Counted from the stretch's first letter, positions 23,260-32,155 are shown. The stretch is 43,934 bases of DNA from Nocardioides psychrotolerans (GCF_900113685.1 NZ_FOQG01000025.1:1-43934), one strand, 5' to 3'. Notes: a model not told the origin generated them from the sequence alone. Numbers and translations are program-made.

Positions 23260-23558
23260 CAGGGCACGTCCCTGGCGCGTGCGGCGTCGAGCATGTCGAG
23301 GACGAGTTCGACCTGGAGTGCGTCGACACCGTGGTCTGCCAGGTCCTCGATGGCGGACTCTGCGACCGCATACAGGACATCGCGGTCGTCGGTGAGTCCG
23401 GTTGTGGCCAGGCCAGGGAACTCGTCGCCATGAATCCAGTCGAGCTGGAGCAGGACGCGCTCGTACTCCACCGAGGCGTCGAAGGTGCGGGCGAGGTCGG
23501 CCAGGGCCGCGACGTACGAGCGGGCCTCGGCGAGGGTGATGGCGTGCGCGAGCAACAT
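23259..23558 (-). CDS. ICE-borne small protein, 99 aa
   Basis: A 99-aa acidic helical protein (LAEARSYVAALADLARTFDASVEYERVL, SAIEDLADHGVDALQVELVLDML). AAGGAG precedes the ATG, and its stop overlaps the next gene by one base. I do not recognise the family. The composition, acidic and Ala/Leu-rich, resembles small adaptor or antitoxin-like proteins, but nothing specific supports either. Confidence 0.75.
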   Translation of the reverse strand: MLLAHAITLAEARSYVAALADLARTFDASVEYERVLLQLDWIHGDEFPGLATTGLTDDRDVLYAVAESAIEDLADHGVDALQVELVLDMLDAARARDVP

Positions 23559-23690
23559 GTCTGCTCCTTCTCCTGCGGGGCGGGGCGCGGTTGGGCGCGA
23601 CTTCGTTCACCGTGAGATGACTCCGAGGTTCGGTCGCGATCGAACGCCGAGCCTGTGGACGAGCTCGGACTGCGGAGTCGGTGTGGAGAC

Positions 23691-24281
23691 CTATGACGCT
23701 CGGAGGCGGACGCGTTCCTCGATGCGGCGACGTGCGGTGACGTCGTCGAGCACGAACTGGACGAAGTCCGCGTTGCGGTCGGCAATGACCGTCTCTGCTG
23801 CAGGCTGAACGGGTGCCTCACCAGGCCACGTGGTCTGCCGGGTTGGGCGGTCGCGGTCCAGTCGGGTGCCTGAGGTCGAGATCCACTCGCGCAGCCGGTT
23901 CCTCGCGTCGCCGAAGTCGCGGTGCCACGCGAGCGGCGCCGAGGGCGACCCTTCGGGGTCGTAGGAGTTGAGCCAGTGCTGATGCAGCGCAGAAAGCTCC
24001 CAGACCAGTTCGTCGTGCCGGTGCCAAAACGGTGGGATCACCGTGGGTGGCAGCCCGTACGTCGACCGCAGCCAGTTCACCCAGGCGTTTAGGTCAAGCC
24101 ACTCGGCCTCAGCCTCATCGGAGGTGAGCAAGTTCCAGTTGATCGGATGCTGAGGCTCCTCGTCGTCGTGCTCAGCACAGTCGAGGCTCTCGATGTTCTC
24201 GACGCCCTCCCAACTGTCGAAGACCGGATGACGGTCCTCGTCGATGAGGGGCGGCTGGGCCGGGTCGAACTCGGGTGTCAT
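23691..24281 (-). CDS. DUF4913-type protein
   Basis: A 196-aa protein. The block INWNLLTSDEAEAEWLDLNAWVNWL, IPPFWHRHDELVWELSALHQHWLNSYDP and PLAWHRDFGDARNRLREWI matches the DUF4913 family, found mainly in actinobacterial integrative and conjugative elements. The function is unknown; its frequent place near ssb and coupling-protein genes suggests a role in transfer. It is rich in Trp and His within this domain. The start ATG 24281 is 16 bases after the ssb stop. Confidence 0.8.
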   Translation of the reverse strand: MTPEFDPAQPPLIDEDRHPVFDSWEGVENIESLDCAEHDDEEPQHPINWNLLTSDEAEAEWLDLNAWVNWLRSTYGLPPTVIPPFWHRHDELVWELSALHQHWLNSYDPEGSPSAPLAWHRDFGDARNRLREWISTSGTRLDRDRPTRQTTWPGEAPVQPAAETVIADRNADFVQFVLDDVTARRRIEERVRLRAS

Positions 24282-24297
24282 GAGGTCGCCTCGCCGA

Positions 24298-24726
24298 TCA
24301 CAGACCGACAGCCGGTTGACCGTTGCCGACGACTGACAGCGAGGGCGGCTGTTCGACGGACTGATCGGGCTTCGGGCGGTCGACGCTGTAGCGGGTACGC
24401 ACCGTGTCGTGTCCGATGCGCCGGGCCACGAACTCCTCGCGGGCCTCAACGTGGCCGTTCTTCTCCAGCTCGTACTCGTTGATGTAGCCCGAGGCAACGA
24501 GCTGGTCGCCGACTCGAAAGCGGGCGTATGCACGCTCTGCGGTCGACCTGAACATCACCATGTCGTGGAACGTCGGATCCAGCTTGGTGAACGAGCCGTC
24601 CGTCTCCTTGCGGAAGTGCTCGACCCCAACGCGGGCGTAGAAGCGGGCCGCGCCGCTGCCGGTGAAGTTGAGCTGGGGTGCGGTGGCGATGAACCCATGC
24701 AGGCTCATCTGAGTGGGAATCGTCAT
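24298..24726 (-). CDS. ssb: Single-stranded DNA-binding protein of the ICE
   Basis: A 142-aa OB-fold SSB. The N-terminal domain carries the usual strand order (SLHGFIATAPQLNFTGSGAARFYARVGVEHF, FHDMVMFRSTAERAYARFRVGDQLVASGYI). It lacks the long Gly/Pro linker and acidic DDDIPF-like tip of the chromosomal SSB, ending instead in VGNGQPAVGL. This is typical of plasmid and ICE SSBs, which coat incoming single-stranded DNA. The ATG at 24726 has AGGAG upstream, and that site lies inside a strong hairpin (24730-24780). Confidence 0.85.
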   Translation of the reverse strand: MTIPTQMSLHGFIATAPQLNFTGSGAARFYARVGVEHFRKETDGSFTKLDPTFHDMVMFRSTAERAYARFRVGDQLVASGYINEYELEKNGHVEAREEFVARRIGHDTVRTRYSVDRPKPDQSVEQPPSLSVVGNGQPAVGL

Positions 24727-24729
24727 TGC

Positions 24730-24780
24730 TGACTCCTGCCGTCGTGTGGAGCCTCTGACGGCGTCCACTCTCAGGAGTCA
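24730..24780 (-). promoter_or_regulatory. Hairpin hiding the ssb ribosome-binding site
   Basis: In the ssb leader a perfect 9-bp outer stem (24730-24738 with 24772-24780) contains the AGGAG ribosome-binding site in its 3' strand. A nested 6-bp stem (24738-24743 with 24757-24762) stacks against it. The start codon lies just downstream. Folding would block translation, so autogenous control by SSB binding or coupling to another signal is plausible. Confidence 0.65.
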
Positions 24781-24991
24781 GGTGTGTGAGCAGGAACGGG
24801 CAGCCAAGGTTGTTTGGTGCCCGGGTGGATCACGCTGCGAGGGCGTGTTCCCGGTGGCCGTCTCCGCAGTGGTCCATTCCGGCCCACTATGACGTGGCCT
24901 TGAACCGACCCATGTCAGGGATGAAAATACTCCGGCCCAGGACACTGGGCGTCGAGGCTTACGCGAGGCTCTGGCTGGGGTCTCCTGTCTG

Positions 24992-24997
24992 TAGGAT
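24992..24997 (+). promoter_or_regulatory. -10 box of the AAA-PIN operon
   Basis: TAGGAT ends 7 bases before ATG 25005 and no ribosome-binding site is present, which indicates a leaderless mRNA and sets the start codon. The operon therefore has its own promoter facing against the conjugation genes. Confidence 0.6.
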
Positions 24998-25004
24998 CCC
25001 AACC

Positions 25005-26312
25005 ATGGTGGCCGAATTGCGCGAGCTCCGACTTCCTGCTTTTAAGAGTGTGCGCGACGCGCGCGTCAAGATAGGACCGCTCACCCTGATCGTGGGCCGC
25101 AACGGCAGCGGCAAGTCGAATATTATTGACGGCCTGGCTGTGCTTCAGGCACTCGCCGGTGGGTCGGATCTCCGCGATGCTTTGGACGGAGGACGCAATG
25201 GTCCCATTGTCCGCGGCGGATCAGAGGGCTGTGCGCCGATTGGAACTGACTCCTTCACGATCGGTTGCACCGCATCCAAGGACGGGTTGACGGTAAGCCT
25301 GGACCTCGAAGTGCAGGTGCGCCCGACGCTTCAAGTCGTTTCCGAACACCTCTGGTCAGTTAGACGCGCCGGCCAGCGTCGAGGAGACCCGTACTCATAC
25401 TTAAAGACCGACGCTCCTGAAGCGGATTCCGGCGACATCCGGGCGCGATGGGAGAATGAAAAGCGAGGGGTCAATCCGCCTCTTGCGTTCCGCGCCAGCC
25501 AACTCTTGACGAGTCAGGTCGCCACTCGAGTTCCTGCAACATCCCAGGCTGGCCGGAAGGTCCATTCCGCCGCTGAGGTGGTCTTGGAAGCGTTGACGGG
25601 AGTTTTCATCCTCGATCCAGTGCCGCACCAAATGCGGGAGTACGTGCCGGCAAAGGACAGCCACCTCCGACGGAACGCCGAAAACTTGTCGGCGACATTG
25701 GAGCGCCTCATGAGTGACCCAGGACTAGGGCAAGAGATTCTCCGCATGACTAGGCAACTTTCTGAAGCCCAAGTATCTGACCTCAGCACCGTCTCAAGTG
25801 ATCTTGGGGACGTCATGGTGACGTTGGAGGAGCAGATCGGCGGATCTCTGCGCCAAGTGCCGGCACGGCTCATGAGCGACGGCACGTTGAGGTTTCTCGC
25901 GATTGCGGCCGCCATGCTTGACACACCCGCCGATGGCGTTGCAGCGGACGCTGGCCGTCTTCTGGTCATTGAGGAACTTGAGAACGGTCTACATCCATCC
26001 CAAGCGGCTTTGCTGCTCAGTCGCCTCAAGGCGACTGCCGCTGAGCGCCGGGTGCAGACTCTCGCTACCACCCACAGCACTGCAATCCTCGATGCGCTCA
26101 GCGGCGAGGATCACAAGGCTGTGATCGTGTCCAGCCGCGACGACGAGGGGTGGAGCCACGTCACCAGGCTTACCGACTTTCCTGATTATTTTGAAGTTGT
26201 CGGCCGTCATTCGCTCGGAGACAGCGCAGTTGAGGATCAGCTGCGCCCGGGCGTCGAGAAGCCGGTGTCGGCGAGCAGTTCCCTGGCATTTGTTCTCGGG
26301 AGGACCCGATAG
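25005..26312 (+). CDS. AAA (AAA_21/OLD-like) ATPase, putative defence protein
   Basis: A 435-aa ABC-type AAA ATPase of the RecF/OLD/AAA_21 group. N-terminal LRLPAFKSVRDARVKIGPLTLIVGRNGSGKSN places Walker A at residues 31-38. An ABC-signature-like LMSDGTLRFLAI lies at 289-300, Walker B LLVIEELENGLHP at about 319-331 and the H-loop TTHS at 355-358. No TOPRIM domain is attached, unlike full OLD proteins. Its TAG stop shares one base with the GTG of the PIN-domain gene, so the two are coupled. Base composition is more AT-rich than neighbouring genes and the strand is opposite to the conjugation operon, both signs of cargo. Analogy to paired ATPase-nuclease phage defence systems is inference. Confidence 0.85.
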   Translation: MVAELRELRLPAFKSVRDARVKIGPLTLIVGRNGSGKSNIIDGLAVLQALAGGSDLRDALDGGRNGPIVRGGSEGCAPIGTDSFTIGCTASKDGLTVSLDLEVQVRPTLQVVSEHLWSVRRAGQRRGDPYSYLKTDAPEADSGDIRARWENEKRGVNPPLAFRASQLLTSQVATRVPATSQAGRKVHSAAEVVLEALTGVFILDPVPHQMREYVPAKDSHLRRNAENLSATLERLMSDPGLGQEILRMTRQLSEAQVSDLSTVSSDLGDVMVTLEEQIGGSLRQVPARLMSDGTLRFLAIAAAMLDTPADGVAADAGRLLVIEELENGLHPSQAALLLSRLKATAAERRVQTLATTHSTAILDALSGEDHKAVIVSSRDDEGWSHVTRLTDFPDYFEVVGRHSLGDSAVEDQLRPGVEKPVSASSSLAFVLGRTR

Positions 26313-26782
26313 TGCCCGCAAATCCGGTGATCTTCATCGATACCTCGGTCTTTGCAAACTTGATTGAGGTGAACGGCAACTCGCAGGATCGTGCGAGCGT
26401 CTTGGAGCAGTTCGACGCGTTTGTGAATTCCGGCGCGAGGTTCGTCCTCCCCATCACAACCATCGTGGAGACCGGGAATCTGATCTTCTACGCGGGCGGC
26501 GACCCGCGGCCAGCTGCCGAGCGGCTAGTCGGGGCCCTATCGGCTGCACAGGAGGTAAACCCACCCTGGACGGTGCGCGCCGTTGATTGGGATCTAGGCT
26601 TTGTTGCTGCGTTGATCGACGGAGACTCAACGGGGTCCTCTTTGGTGGACCTGATTAGCGACAAACGGATGGCATCGGGCGACGTGGCGATCCTCGTGGA
26701 GCGAGATCGCTTTCGTGACGAGACCGCCTACACGGATGTGCGGGTTTGGTCGCTCGACTCGCAACTGCAGGCCTTCGGCTGA
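26312..26782 (+). CDS. PIN-domain nuclease partner of the AAA ATPase
   Basis: A 156-aa PIN-fold protein. The first conserved Asp is D10 in VIFIDTSVFANL, followed by E53 in TTIVETGNLI and D124 in SGDVAILVERD, an arrangement that can form the acidic Mg2+/Mn2+ site of single-strand ribonucleases. It starts on a GTG sharing one base with the ATPase stop, and is not preceded by a separate antitoxin gene as in VapBC modules. The ATPase is therefore its likely regulator. Predicted activity, RNA cleavage on activation, is inferred from the family. Confidence 0.8.
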   Translation: MPANPVIFIDTSVFANLIEVNGNSQDRASVLEQFDAFVNSGARFVLPITTIVETGNLIFYAGGDPRPAAERLVGALSAAQEVNPPWTVRAVDWDLGFVAALIDGDSTGSSLVDLISDKRMASGDVAILVERDRFRDETAYTDVRVWSLDSQLQAFG

Positions 26783-26879
26783 GCCGGGTACGGGGCGCGA
26801 CACGCGCTGGAGTGATTCGGAGTGCATGATTGAAGCTGCCTCGTGGCCGTCGGCCCTCGTCCCAATCTCCAGGCCGTCG

Positions 26880-28643
26880 CTACCGACGGTGAAGTTTGGA
26901 CTCGATGTCAACGCGTTCAGCCTTGAGCATGCTGGCGTCGGGCCGGTTGGTCCACGGCCGCAGGTCCGTGACGATCGGTGGTGCGCTCCGGAGCAGGACT
27001 AGAGCTGTCCCGAACGGGAGGGTGCGGATGGTCTCGGGTGGCATGACCGGGACGCGGCGGGTCGAGCGTTGCAGGGATCGGGAGCCGTGGTCGCCGATCG
27101 AGATCGTGTCGGTGTTCTCGTCGCGTTCTCCGATCAACGCGGAGAGGTCCTGGAGGTCGCGGGCGGCGGACGTGCCGCCGAGGATGACCTTGACGATGCT
27201 TGCGTCCCAGATCGCTCCAGCCGCGTGGTCGCCCCACTTGTCCCGTGCTTGGGACAGTGACTGGAGTACCGGCATCGTGGTGATGCCGGTTCCGCCACCT
27301 TCGGCCATCAGCATGGGCAGGGAGGGCAGGGGTGAGAGGTTCCCGATCTCGTCGAGCGCCAGTAGGAGTGGTGGATCGAGACGTGCGCCGGGGGAGCCAG
27401 CGGCCAGGTGCCGTGATGTTTCTGCGAGGTCTTCGATGAACGCGGCGACCAGGGGCCAGGACGCGCCCGCCCCGGCTCCGGTGGCGAGCAAGTAGAGGGT
27501 GCCGTTGCTGGTGAGGAACTTGCGGGGGTCGAAGTGCTCGCCTGGTCGGGGGGTGACGGCGTCGAGCACCCGCGGATCGGCCAGGCATGACAGTGCGAGG
27601 GAGACGCCCATCCAGATCGAGTCACGGGTGCGCGGATCGGAGTGGATCATTGCCTCCAACGAGTCGGACCATCCCGGCGCGGCATTGGGGTGGCTGGACA
27701 GGATTGCTACCGCGTCGGCCGCTGCGGACGGCGAGAGCGTCCAGGTGAACAACTCGCTCGGGTTCCGGTTGTCCAGGGCTGCTGCATGCAGGAGTGATTG
27801 GAGGGCGGTGCGGGTCTTTCCTTCCCAGAAGCCGCCGGACTCGACGCCGCCGGTCGATAGCCCGGTGGCGGAGGCGAGCCCGGTGGCTCTGATCATTGCG
27901 GTGAGCGGGTCTTCGCAGCCGCGGACGGGTGACCAGCGCAGCCCGGCGGGCAGTCCTTCGGCGAGCCGTTGTGGATCGAAGACGGCTACTGGCCCGCGAC
28001 GCCGCCTGGCAGTGAGGGTGGCGGCGATGTTGTCGGGCCGGGTGGAGGTGGTGATGACCGCGCCGGGTGCGTCGAGAATCGCGTTGATGACGACGTGAAG
28101 GCCCTTTCCTGAGCGAGGCGGGCCGAGCAGGAGGATCGAGTCTTCGACCGAGGCCCACACTCCGTTGCTGCGAGAACGACCGAGGAGGTAGCCGACATCG
28201 GACGCCTTCGGATGGGCCATCGATGGCCGTAGCGTGCGCCCGCGGGCCAGCAGGGCACGCTCGGACGCTGATGTGGCGACGTCTCTGCCGTTGGCGACCC
28301 CGGCCAGTCGGCGAGGGTCGCGTGAGGTCTTGTGTCGAGTGCTCGCGACAAGCCGCCAGCCGATCCACACGGCTACCGCCAGCAGCCCCGCAAGGGCCGC
28401 GAGCACCAACCAGTACAGGATCGCCGACAATCCGGGAGCGTCGAGAGCGCGGGCCGGGTTGCCGGGGTCGGCCAGCACCCGGAACCCGCCTTCCAGCCCG
28501 CTTGCAGGTAGTCCTGCGCCGGACAGCCATCCCGCAACTGTGCCTGCGGCCCAGAGGACTCCGGCAAGGGCGCCGACTGAGGCGATGAGGATGAGGCCGA
28601 GGTTCACCAGGCTGTCATCGACCGAGCTGCCACGGGAGTTCAC
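26880..28643 (-). CDS. Type IV secretion coupling protein (VirD4/TraG family)
   Basis: A 587-aa membrane-anchored ATPase that brings the relaxosome to the secretion channel. Two N-terminal TM segments (about 13-36 and 75-98) precede the nucleotide-binding domain, with Walker A GPPRSGKG at 174-181 and Walker B LLLALDEIGNLSPL. Later GGGTGITTMPVLQSLSQARDKWG is the usual TraM-recognition/TraG C-terminal block. It starts on GTG 28643 overlapping the stop of the upstream gene in a GTGA. The 3' end converges with the AAA-PIN operon. Confidence 0.92.
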   Translation of the reverse strand: MNSRGSSVDDSLVNLGLILIASVGALAGVLWAAGTVAGWLSGAGLPASGLEGGFRVLADPGNPARALDAPGLSAILYWLVLAALAGLLAVAVWIGWRLVASTRHKTSRDPRRLAGVANGRDVATSASERALLARGRTLRPSMAHPKASDVGYLLGRSRSNGVWASVEDSILLLGPPRSGKGLHVVINAILDAPGAVITTSTRPDNIAATLTARRRRGPVAVFDPQRLAEGLPAGLRWSPVRGCEDPLTAMIRATGLASATGLSTGGVESGGFWEGKTRTALQSLLHAAALDNRNPSELFTWTLSPSAAADAVAILSSHPNAAPGWSDSLEAMIHSDPRTRDSIWMGVSLALSCLADPRVLDAVTPRPGEHFDPRKFLTSNGTLYLLATGAGAGASWPLVAAFIEDLAETSRHLAAGSPGARLDPPLLLALDEIGNLSPLPSLPMLMAEGGGTGITTMPVLQSLSQARDKWGDHAAGAIWDASIVKVILGGTSAARDLQDLSALIGERDENTDTISIGDHGSRSLQRSTRRVPVMPPETIRTLPFGTALVLLRSAPPIVTDLRPWTNRPDASMLKAERVDIESKLHRR

Positions 28644-29164
28644 GCTGTGCCGCCGCTGACGGCGATCTTCCCCGAGGACTGTCCGACGAGGACCACGAGG
28701 CCGGACCGACCGGCCAACAAGGCGGGGGGCAACCGGAGCCGCGCGATGCCGTCTGCGTTGGCGACCTGATGGGCGACGACCACGGCGACGGCGACTTCCT
28801 CGTCGGGGAGGAACCCATCCCCGGAGACTTCGCCCGTCGAGGTGGAGATACTTGAACGCACGGGCCTCGGCGGCTGTACAGCGCGCTTGGGTTCGAGCGT
28901 GATGAAGTCGGTGAAGACCGGCTCATCGAGTTCGTGGATCTCCACCTTCAGCGGCGAGGCGAGGTTGTCGGCGATTGTGTTGAGCAGTCGGTGCAGGGCG
29001 TCTCTCGTCAGCGGTCCGTCGGTGTCGTGGGGCTCGCGGTCGACGGTGATGTCAAGCAGCCCGTCCTTGTTGACTCGGACGACCACCAGCGGCAGCACGA
29101 CCGGAACCCGAAGTTGGGCGGACTGGTCTCGCCGGTACGGAGCGGGCGCGTGCAGGAGACTCAT
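28640..29164 (-). CDS. ICE-borne conserved protein, 174 aa
   Basis: A 174-aa protein with no TM segment, overlapping both neighbours by 4 bases. The N-terminal part (RVPVVLPLVVVRVNKDGLLDITVDREPHDTDG, LHRLLNTIADNLASPLKVEIHELD) predicts an alpha/beta domain. The C-terminal part (AVAVVVAHQVANADGIARLRLPPALLAGRSGLVVLVGQSSG) looks like a small beta domain. I do not know its function. The tight overlap with the coupling-protein gene suggests it works with the transfer machinery. Confidence 0.75.
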   Translation of the reverse strand: MSLLHAPAPYRRDQSAQLRVPVVLPLVVVRVNKDGLLDITVDREPHDTDGPLTRDALHRLLNTIADNLASPLKVEIHELDEPVFTDFITLEPKRAVQPPRPVRSSISTSTGEVSGDGFLPDEEVAVAVVVAHQVANADGIARLRLPPALLAGRSGLVVLVGQSSGKIAVSGGTA

Positions 29165-30219
29165 AGTCCGACCACCGCAGATGGCTCCGTCCGAGCAGGC
29201 ACTTCGACCTTGGCTGCCTCACGTTTTGTCGCGAGTGCCTGGCGGTCGAGCCCAGGCGGATCACCATCACCGACCTGCGGGGTTTCGAGCTGGTCGAGGA
29301 TGCTCACCGCGGTCCTACGCACCCGCTCGGCGGTCGCTTGCACGACCTCGACTGGGGTCTTGCCGGGCACGCTGCTGGCCCACGAGGTCACGTACGGGAT
29401 CGTGTAGGAGGCCGTGTCCAGGTCGTGTGCTGCGCCGATCATCAACGCCACAGACTCAGCTTCGACCTCGGCCATCCCACGGTGCATGGCTGCATCCTCG
29501 TTGTCCGGACCGTGGAGCATGACGTGCCCCAGTTCGTGCGCGAGCGTCTTGACCTGCGCGGCGGCGTCCATGTCGGAACGCACCGAGACCTCGCGGGTCG
29601 GGTAGTCGGTGATCCCGTTCGCGCCACCGATCGCCGCCGCATCCGGCACCTGCCTGAGCGTGAACCCCCGCGCTTCGACCTGCGCAGCCAGCTCGTCCCA
29701 CAAGCCCTCGGGCGCCATGCCTTGAAGCACGGTCGGCATCGGTCGCTCTGGAATTGGGTCGCCGTCGGTCTGGGAGATGTCCCAGACGTGCGCCGGGCGC
29801 ACCCCGACCAGCCGAGACCGGACCACCTCGCCCCACTTGGGCTTCTCGCCAAGGCCGAGCCGCCGCCACGACCCGGAGTTCTGCGGGGTCGAGCTGGCGA
29901 AGCGGCCGGTGACCGGCGCGAGGATGGCGTAGCCGGACTGGCCCTTCATTACCTGCCGGTTCAGGCTCAGCCACTGCTTGAACCCCGCGACGTACGTCGG
30001 CGTCGGCCCGGGCACCCGCCCGGCCTCGTGTGCGGCGTAGTGCTGGACGTAGATCAGCATCGTGTTGTTGAACGACCGTGAACGAAACCGGGCAGCGAAC
30101 TCGAGCGCCCGGCGCCAGTCGTCGCCGCTCACCAGTGCCGCAACGGACTTCGTCAGCTGGTCATGGATCGCTTCGAGCTTCGCCTCACGCGCCTCGCGGG
30201 ACTGCGTTTGCTGCCTCAT
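29161..30219 (-). CDS. ArdC-like antirestriction protein / zinc peptidase
   Basis: A 352-aa two-domain protein. Residues about 30-150 match the ArdC N-terminal ssDNA-binding domain (WRRALEFAARFRSRSFNNTMLIYVQ, KGQSGYAILAPV). The second part is an IrrE/ImmA-type zinc peptidase with HELGH at 228-232 and a downstream Glu in MAEVEAES. ArdC proteins protect incoming single-stranded conjugative DNA from restriction. It overlaps the VirB4 gene by 4 bases upstream and the 174-aa gene downstream, so it would be made with the transfer apparatus and may travel with DNA. Confidence 0.85.
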   Translation of the reverse strand: MRQQTQSREAREAKLEAIHDQLTKSVAALVSGDDWRRALEFAARFRSRSFNNTMLIYVQHYAAHEAGRVPGPTPTYVAGFKQWLSLNRQVMKGQSGYAILAPVTGRFASSTPQNSGSWRRLGLGEKPKWGEVVRSRLVGVRPAHVWDISQTDGDPIPERPMPTVLQGMAPEGLWDELAAQVEARGFTLRQVPDAAAIGGANGITDYPTREVSVRSDMDAAAQVKTLAHELGHVMLHGPDNEDAAMHRGMAEVEAESVALMIGAAHDLDTASYTIPYVTSWASSVPGKTPVEVVQATAERVRRTAVSILDQLETPQVGDGDPPGLDRQALATKREAAKVEVPARTEPSAVVGL

Positions 30220-31748
30220 CGGGGACCGCCTCCTGCCTCTCGGACGACAGGTGCACGCTCGGCTCCGCTGGTCATGCGGCCGGTAGTGTCGAACAGTTCC
30301 AACTCGGCGGGATGGAGCTGATGCTGCACGACGAAGCTGCGGTCCTTGATCCGCCACAGCCCCTGCCCGGTCCCCAACGTCGGCAGCAGGGACTGCTCGG
30401 TGCCGGTCAGCCCGAGCGCGGTCGCCGTCGTGCCGAGTTGGTCGGACTCCTGCCGGTAGACCACGCGGGTCTCGGCATTCGCCAGAAGCGACGAGGCGAG
30501 CGCACGCATGGCGGAGCCTTGGTCGCCAACGTTGTCGAGGTCGGAGAGCTTGTGGAAGATGAGCATGTTCGCGATCCCGTAATGGCGTGCGAGCCGCCAG
30601 TGTGCGTCCATCCGACGCAACAGAGCCGGGTGCGACATGAGCCGCCACGCTTCGTCGTAGATCACCCACCGTTGCCCGCCGTTGGGGTCGAGCAGGGCGG
30701 ACTCCATCCATGCCGAGGCGCACGTCATCAACACCGAGGTCAGCATCGCGTTCTCGGTGACCCGCGACAGATCGAGCGAGACCATCGGCAACGTCGGATC
30801 GAACCGCACGGTCGAAGGTCCGTCGAACAGCCCCGCTAGATCGCCCGCAACGAGTCGGCGTAGCGCGTGGCCGGCAAGTCGCCCGTCCTCGGTCAGTCGC
30901 CCGTCCTGGTCGTCGGACCTGTCGGGTGCGAGCAGTCGGGCGACCACCATCGGGAGTACCGGTACCTCGGAGGAGCGGACCGCGCCGACCAGCGCAACGT
31001 CGATGGCGGTGTGCTCCAGCGGCGTCAGTCGTCGGTCGAGCACGGTCTCGGCGAGCGCGCCCACCAGTTCGCGACGCCGCGATGTCACCTGGCCCAACCA
31101 CTGAGCGTCGTCCAGACCGCTGGGGCGGTGGCCCTCGTCGAGTGGGTTGAGGCGGTTGCTCATCCCGTGCCCGAGCGCGATGGCCTTCCCGCCCACGGCT
31201 TCCGCTACAGCGGTGTGTTCACCCTTCGGGTCACCGGGGACATAGACGCGGCGCCCGAACGGGATCGACCGCGTGTAGAGGCTTTTGGCCAGCGCCGATT
31301 TCCCGGACCCGACAATTCCCGCGAGCACGATGTTCGGCGCGGTGATGAGCCCGCGTTGGTAGAGCACCCACGGGTCGTAGACGAACGATGAGCCTGAGTA
31401 GAGATCCTGGCCCACGAATACACCGTCGCTTCCGAGCCCGCCTTCGGCGAGGAACGGGTAGGCGCCAGCGAGGGTTGCGGATGTGTCCTGATGCCGAGGA
31501 AGCCGCAGGCGTCCCGGCGTACGCAGAGCGGCAGGTCCAGCCTCACCGGCGCGCGGCAGTACGACGGTCTCCTTCCTTTCGGCAACCAGGGCATCGGCCT
31601 TCACCTTCGCTGACGCCTTATGCGCAGCCCGGTCCTCAGCAAGCAACGCCTTCGCTGCCCGTTTGCGGGCCTTGCGGTCCCGACGCCGTTCCCGCCGAGG
31701 CGACACGAGGACGGCGCTGTGCAGCCTGCCCTCGTCCCAGCCAGTCAC
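30216..31748 (-). CDS. VirB4-like ATPase of the conjugation system
   Basis: A 510-aa ATPase. Walker A GIVGSGKSA is at residues 144-152, PGDPKGEHTAVAEAVGG follows in the usual VirB4/TraC position, and Walker B WVIYDEAWRL is at 361-370. A long lysine/arginine-rich N-terminal segment replaces the VirB4 N-domain, which in this family is carried by the separate SCO6880-type protein. It energises pilus/channel assembly and substrate transfer at the membrane. It overlaps both flanking genes in ATGA junctions. Confidence 0.9.
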   Translation of the reverse strand: MTGWDEGRLHSAVLVSPRRERRRDRKARKRAAKALLAEDRAAHKASAKVKADALVAERKETVVLPRAGEAGPAALRTPGRLRLPRHQDTSATLAGAYPFLAEGGLGSDGVFVGQDLYSGSSFVYDPWVLYQRGLITAPNIVLAGIVGSGKSALAKSLYTRSIPFGRRVYVPGDPKGEHTAVAEAVGGKAIALGHGMSNRLNPLDEGHRPSGLDDAQWLGQVTSRRRELVGALAETVLDRRLTPLEHTAIDVALVGAVRSSEVPVLPMVVARLLAPDRSDDQDGRLTEDGRLAGHALRRLVAGDLAGLFDGPSTVRFDPTLPMVSLDLSRVTENAMLTSVLMTCASAWMESALLDPNGGQRWVIYDEAWRLMSHPALLRRMDAHWRLARHYGIANMLIFHKLSDLDNVGDQGSAMRALASSLLANAETRVVYRQESDQLGTTATALGLTGTEQSLLPTLGTGQGLWRIKDRSFVVQHQLHPAELELFDTTGRMTSGAERAPVVREAGGGPR

Positions 31749-32155
31749 AGCGAGAGCCCGTGGCTGGGGGTCGGGCGCGACGGCTCCGGCACAAGCGGGA
31801 AATCGCTGCTGGTGTCGTAGGCGATCGAGGCCACTACCTCGTGTGCGTGATCGAGCGAGACAGCAACCTGCCGGAGAATCTCACCGGCCCGGTGCAGCTC
31901 CCACGAGATCTGACTTGAAACAGCTCGTCCTGCCCTGTCATCGCCCGTGACCCACGCACGTTTCCGGGCGGGTCCGTCATGGAAGGTCGCGAGCTGGTGC
32001 AGCGACTGCTCCAGCGAAGCGGCGGCTGCGGACAGTGATCCGAGCACCGAGTAGACCTGTGTGGGGTCGTCGATGGATCGCGTGGCGTACGCGAGGCCAC
32101 GCAGCGCCTGCTGGGCTTCGGCCGCATCCGCGGCCGGGTCGTTGAACGTAGGCAC
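31745..32155 (-). CDS. ICE-borne conserved helical protein, 136 aa
   Basis: A 136-aa soluble protein, mostly amphipathic helix (ADAAEAQQALRGLAYATRSI, SLSAAAASLEQSLHQLATF, ISWELHRAGEILRQVAVSLDHA), probably a helical bundle or coiled coil. AGGAGG precedes the GTG start at 32155, and its stop overlaps the VirB4 gene by 4 bases. The function is unknown; it is likely a small structural or accessory component of the transfer system. Confidence 0.75.
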   Translation of the reverse strand: MPTFNDPAADAAEAQQALRGLAYATRSIDDPTQVYSVLGSLSAAAASLEQSLHQLATFHDGPARKRAWVTGDDRAGRAVSSQISWELHRAGEILRQVAVSLDHAHEVVASIAYDTSSDFPLVPEPSRPTPSHGLSL

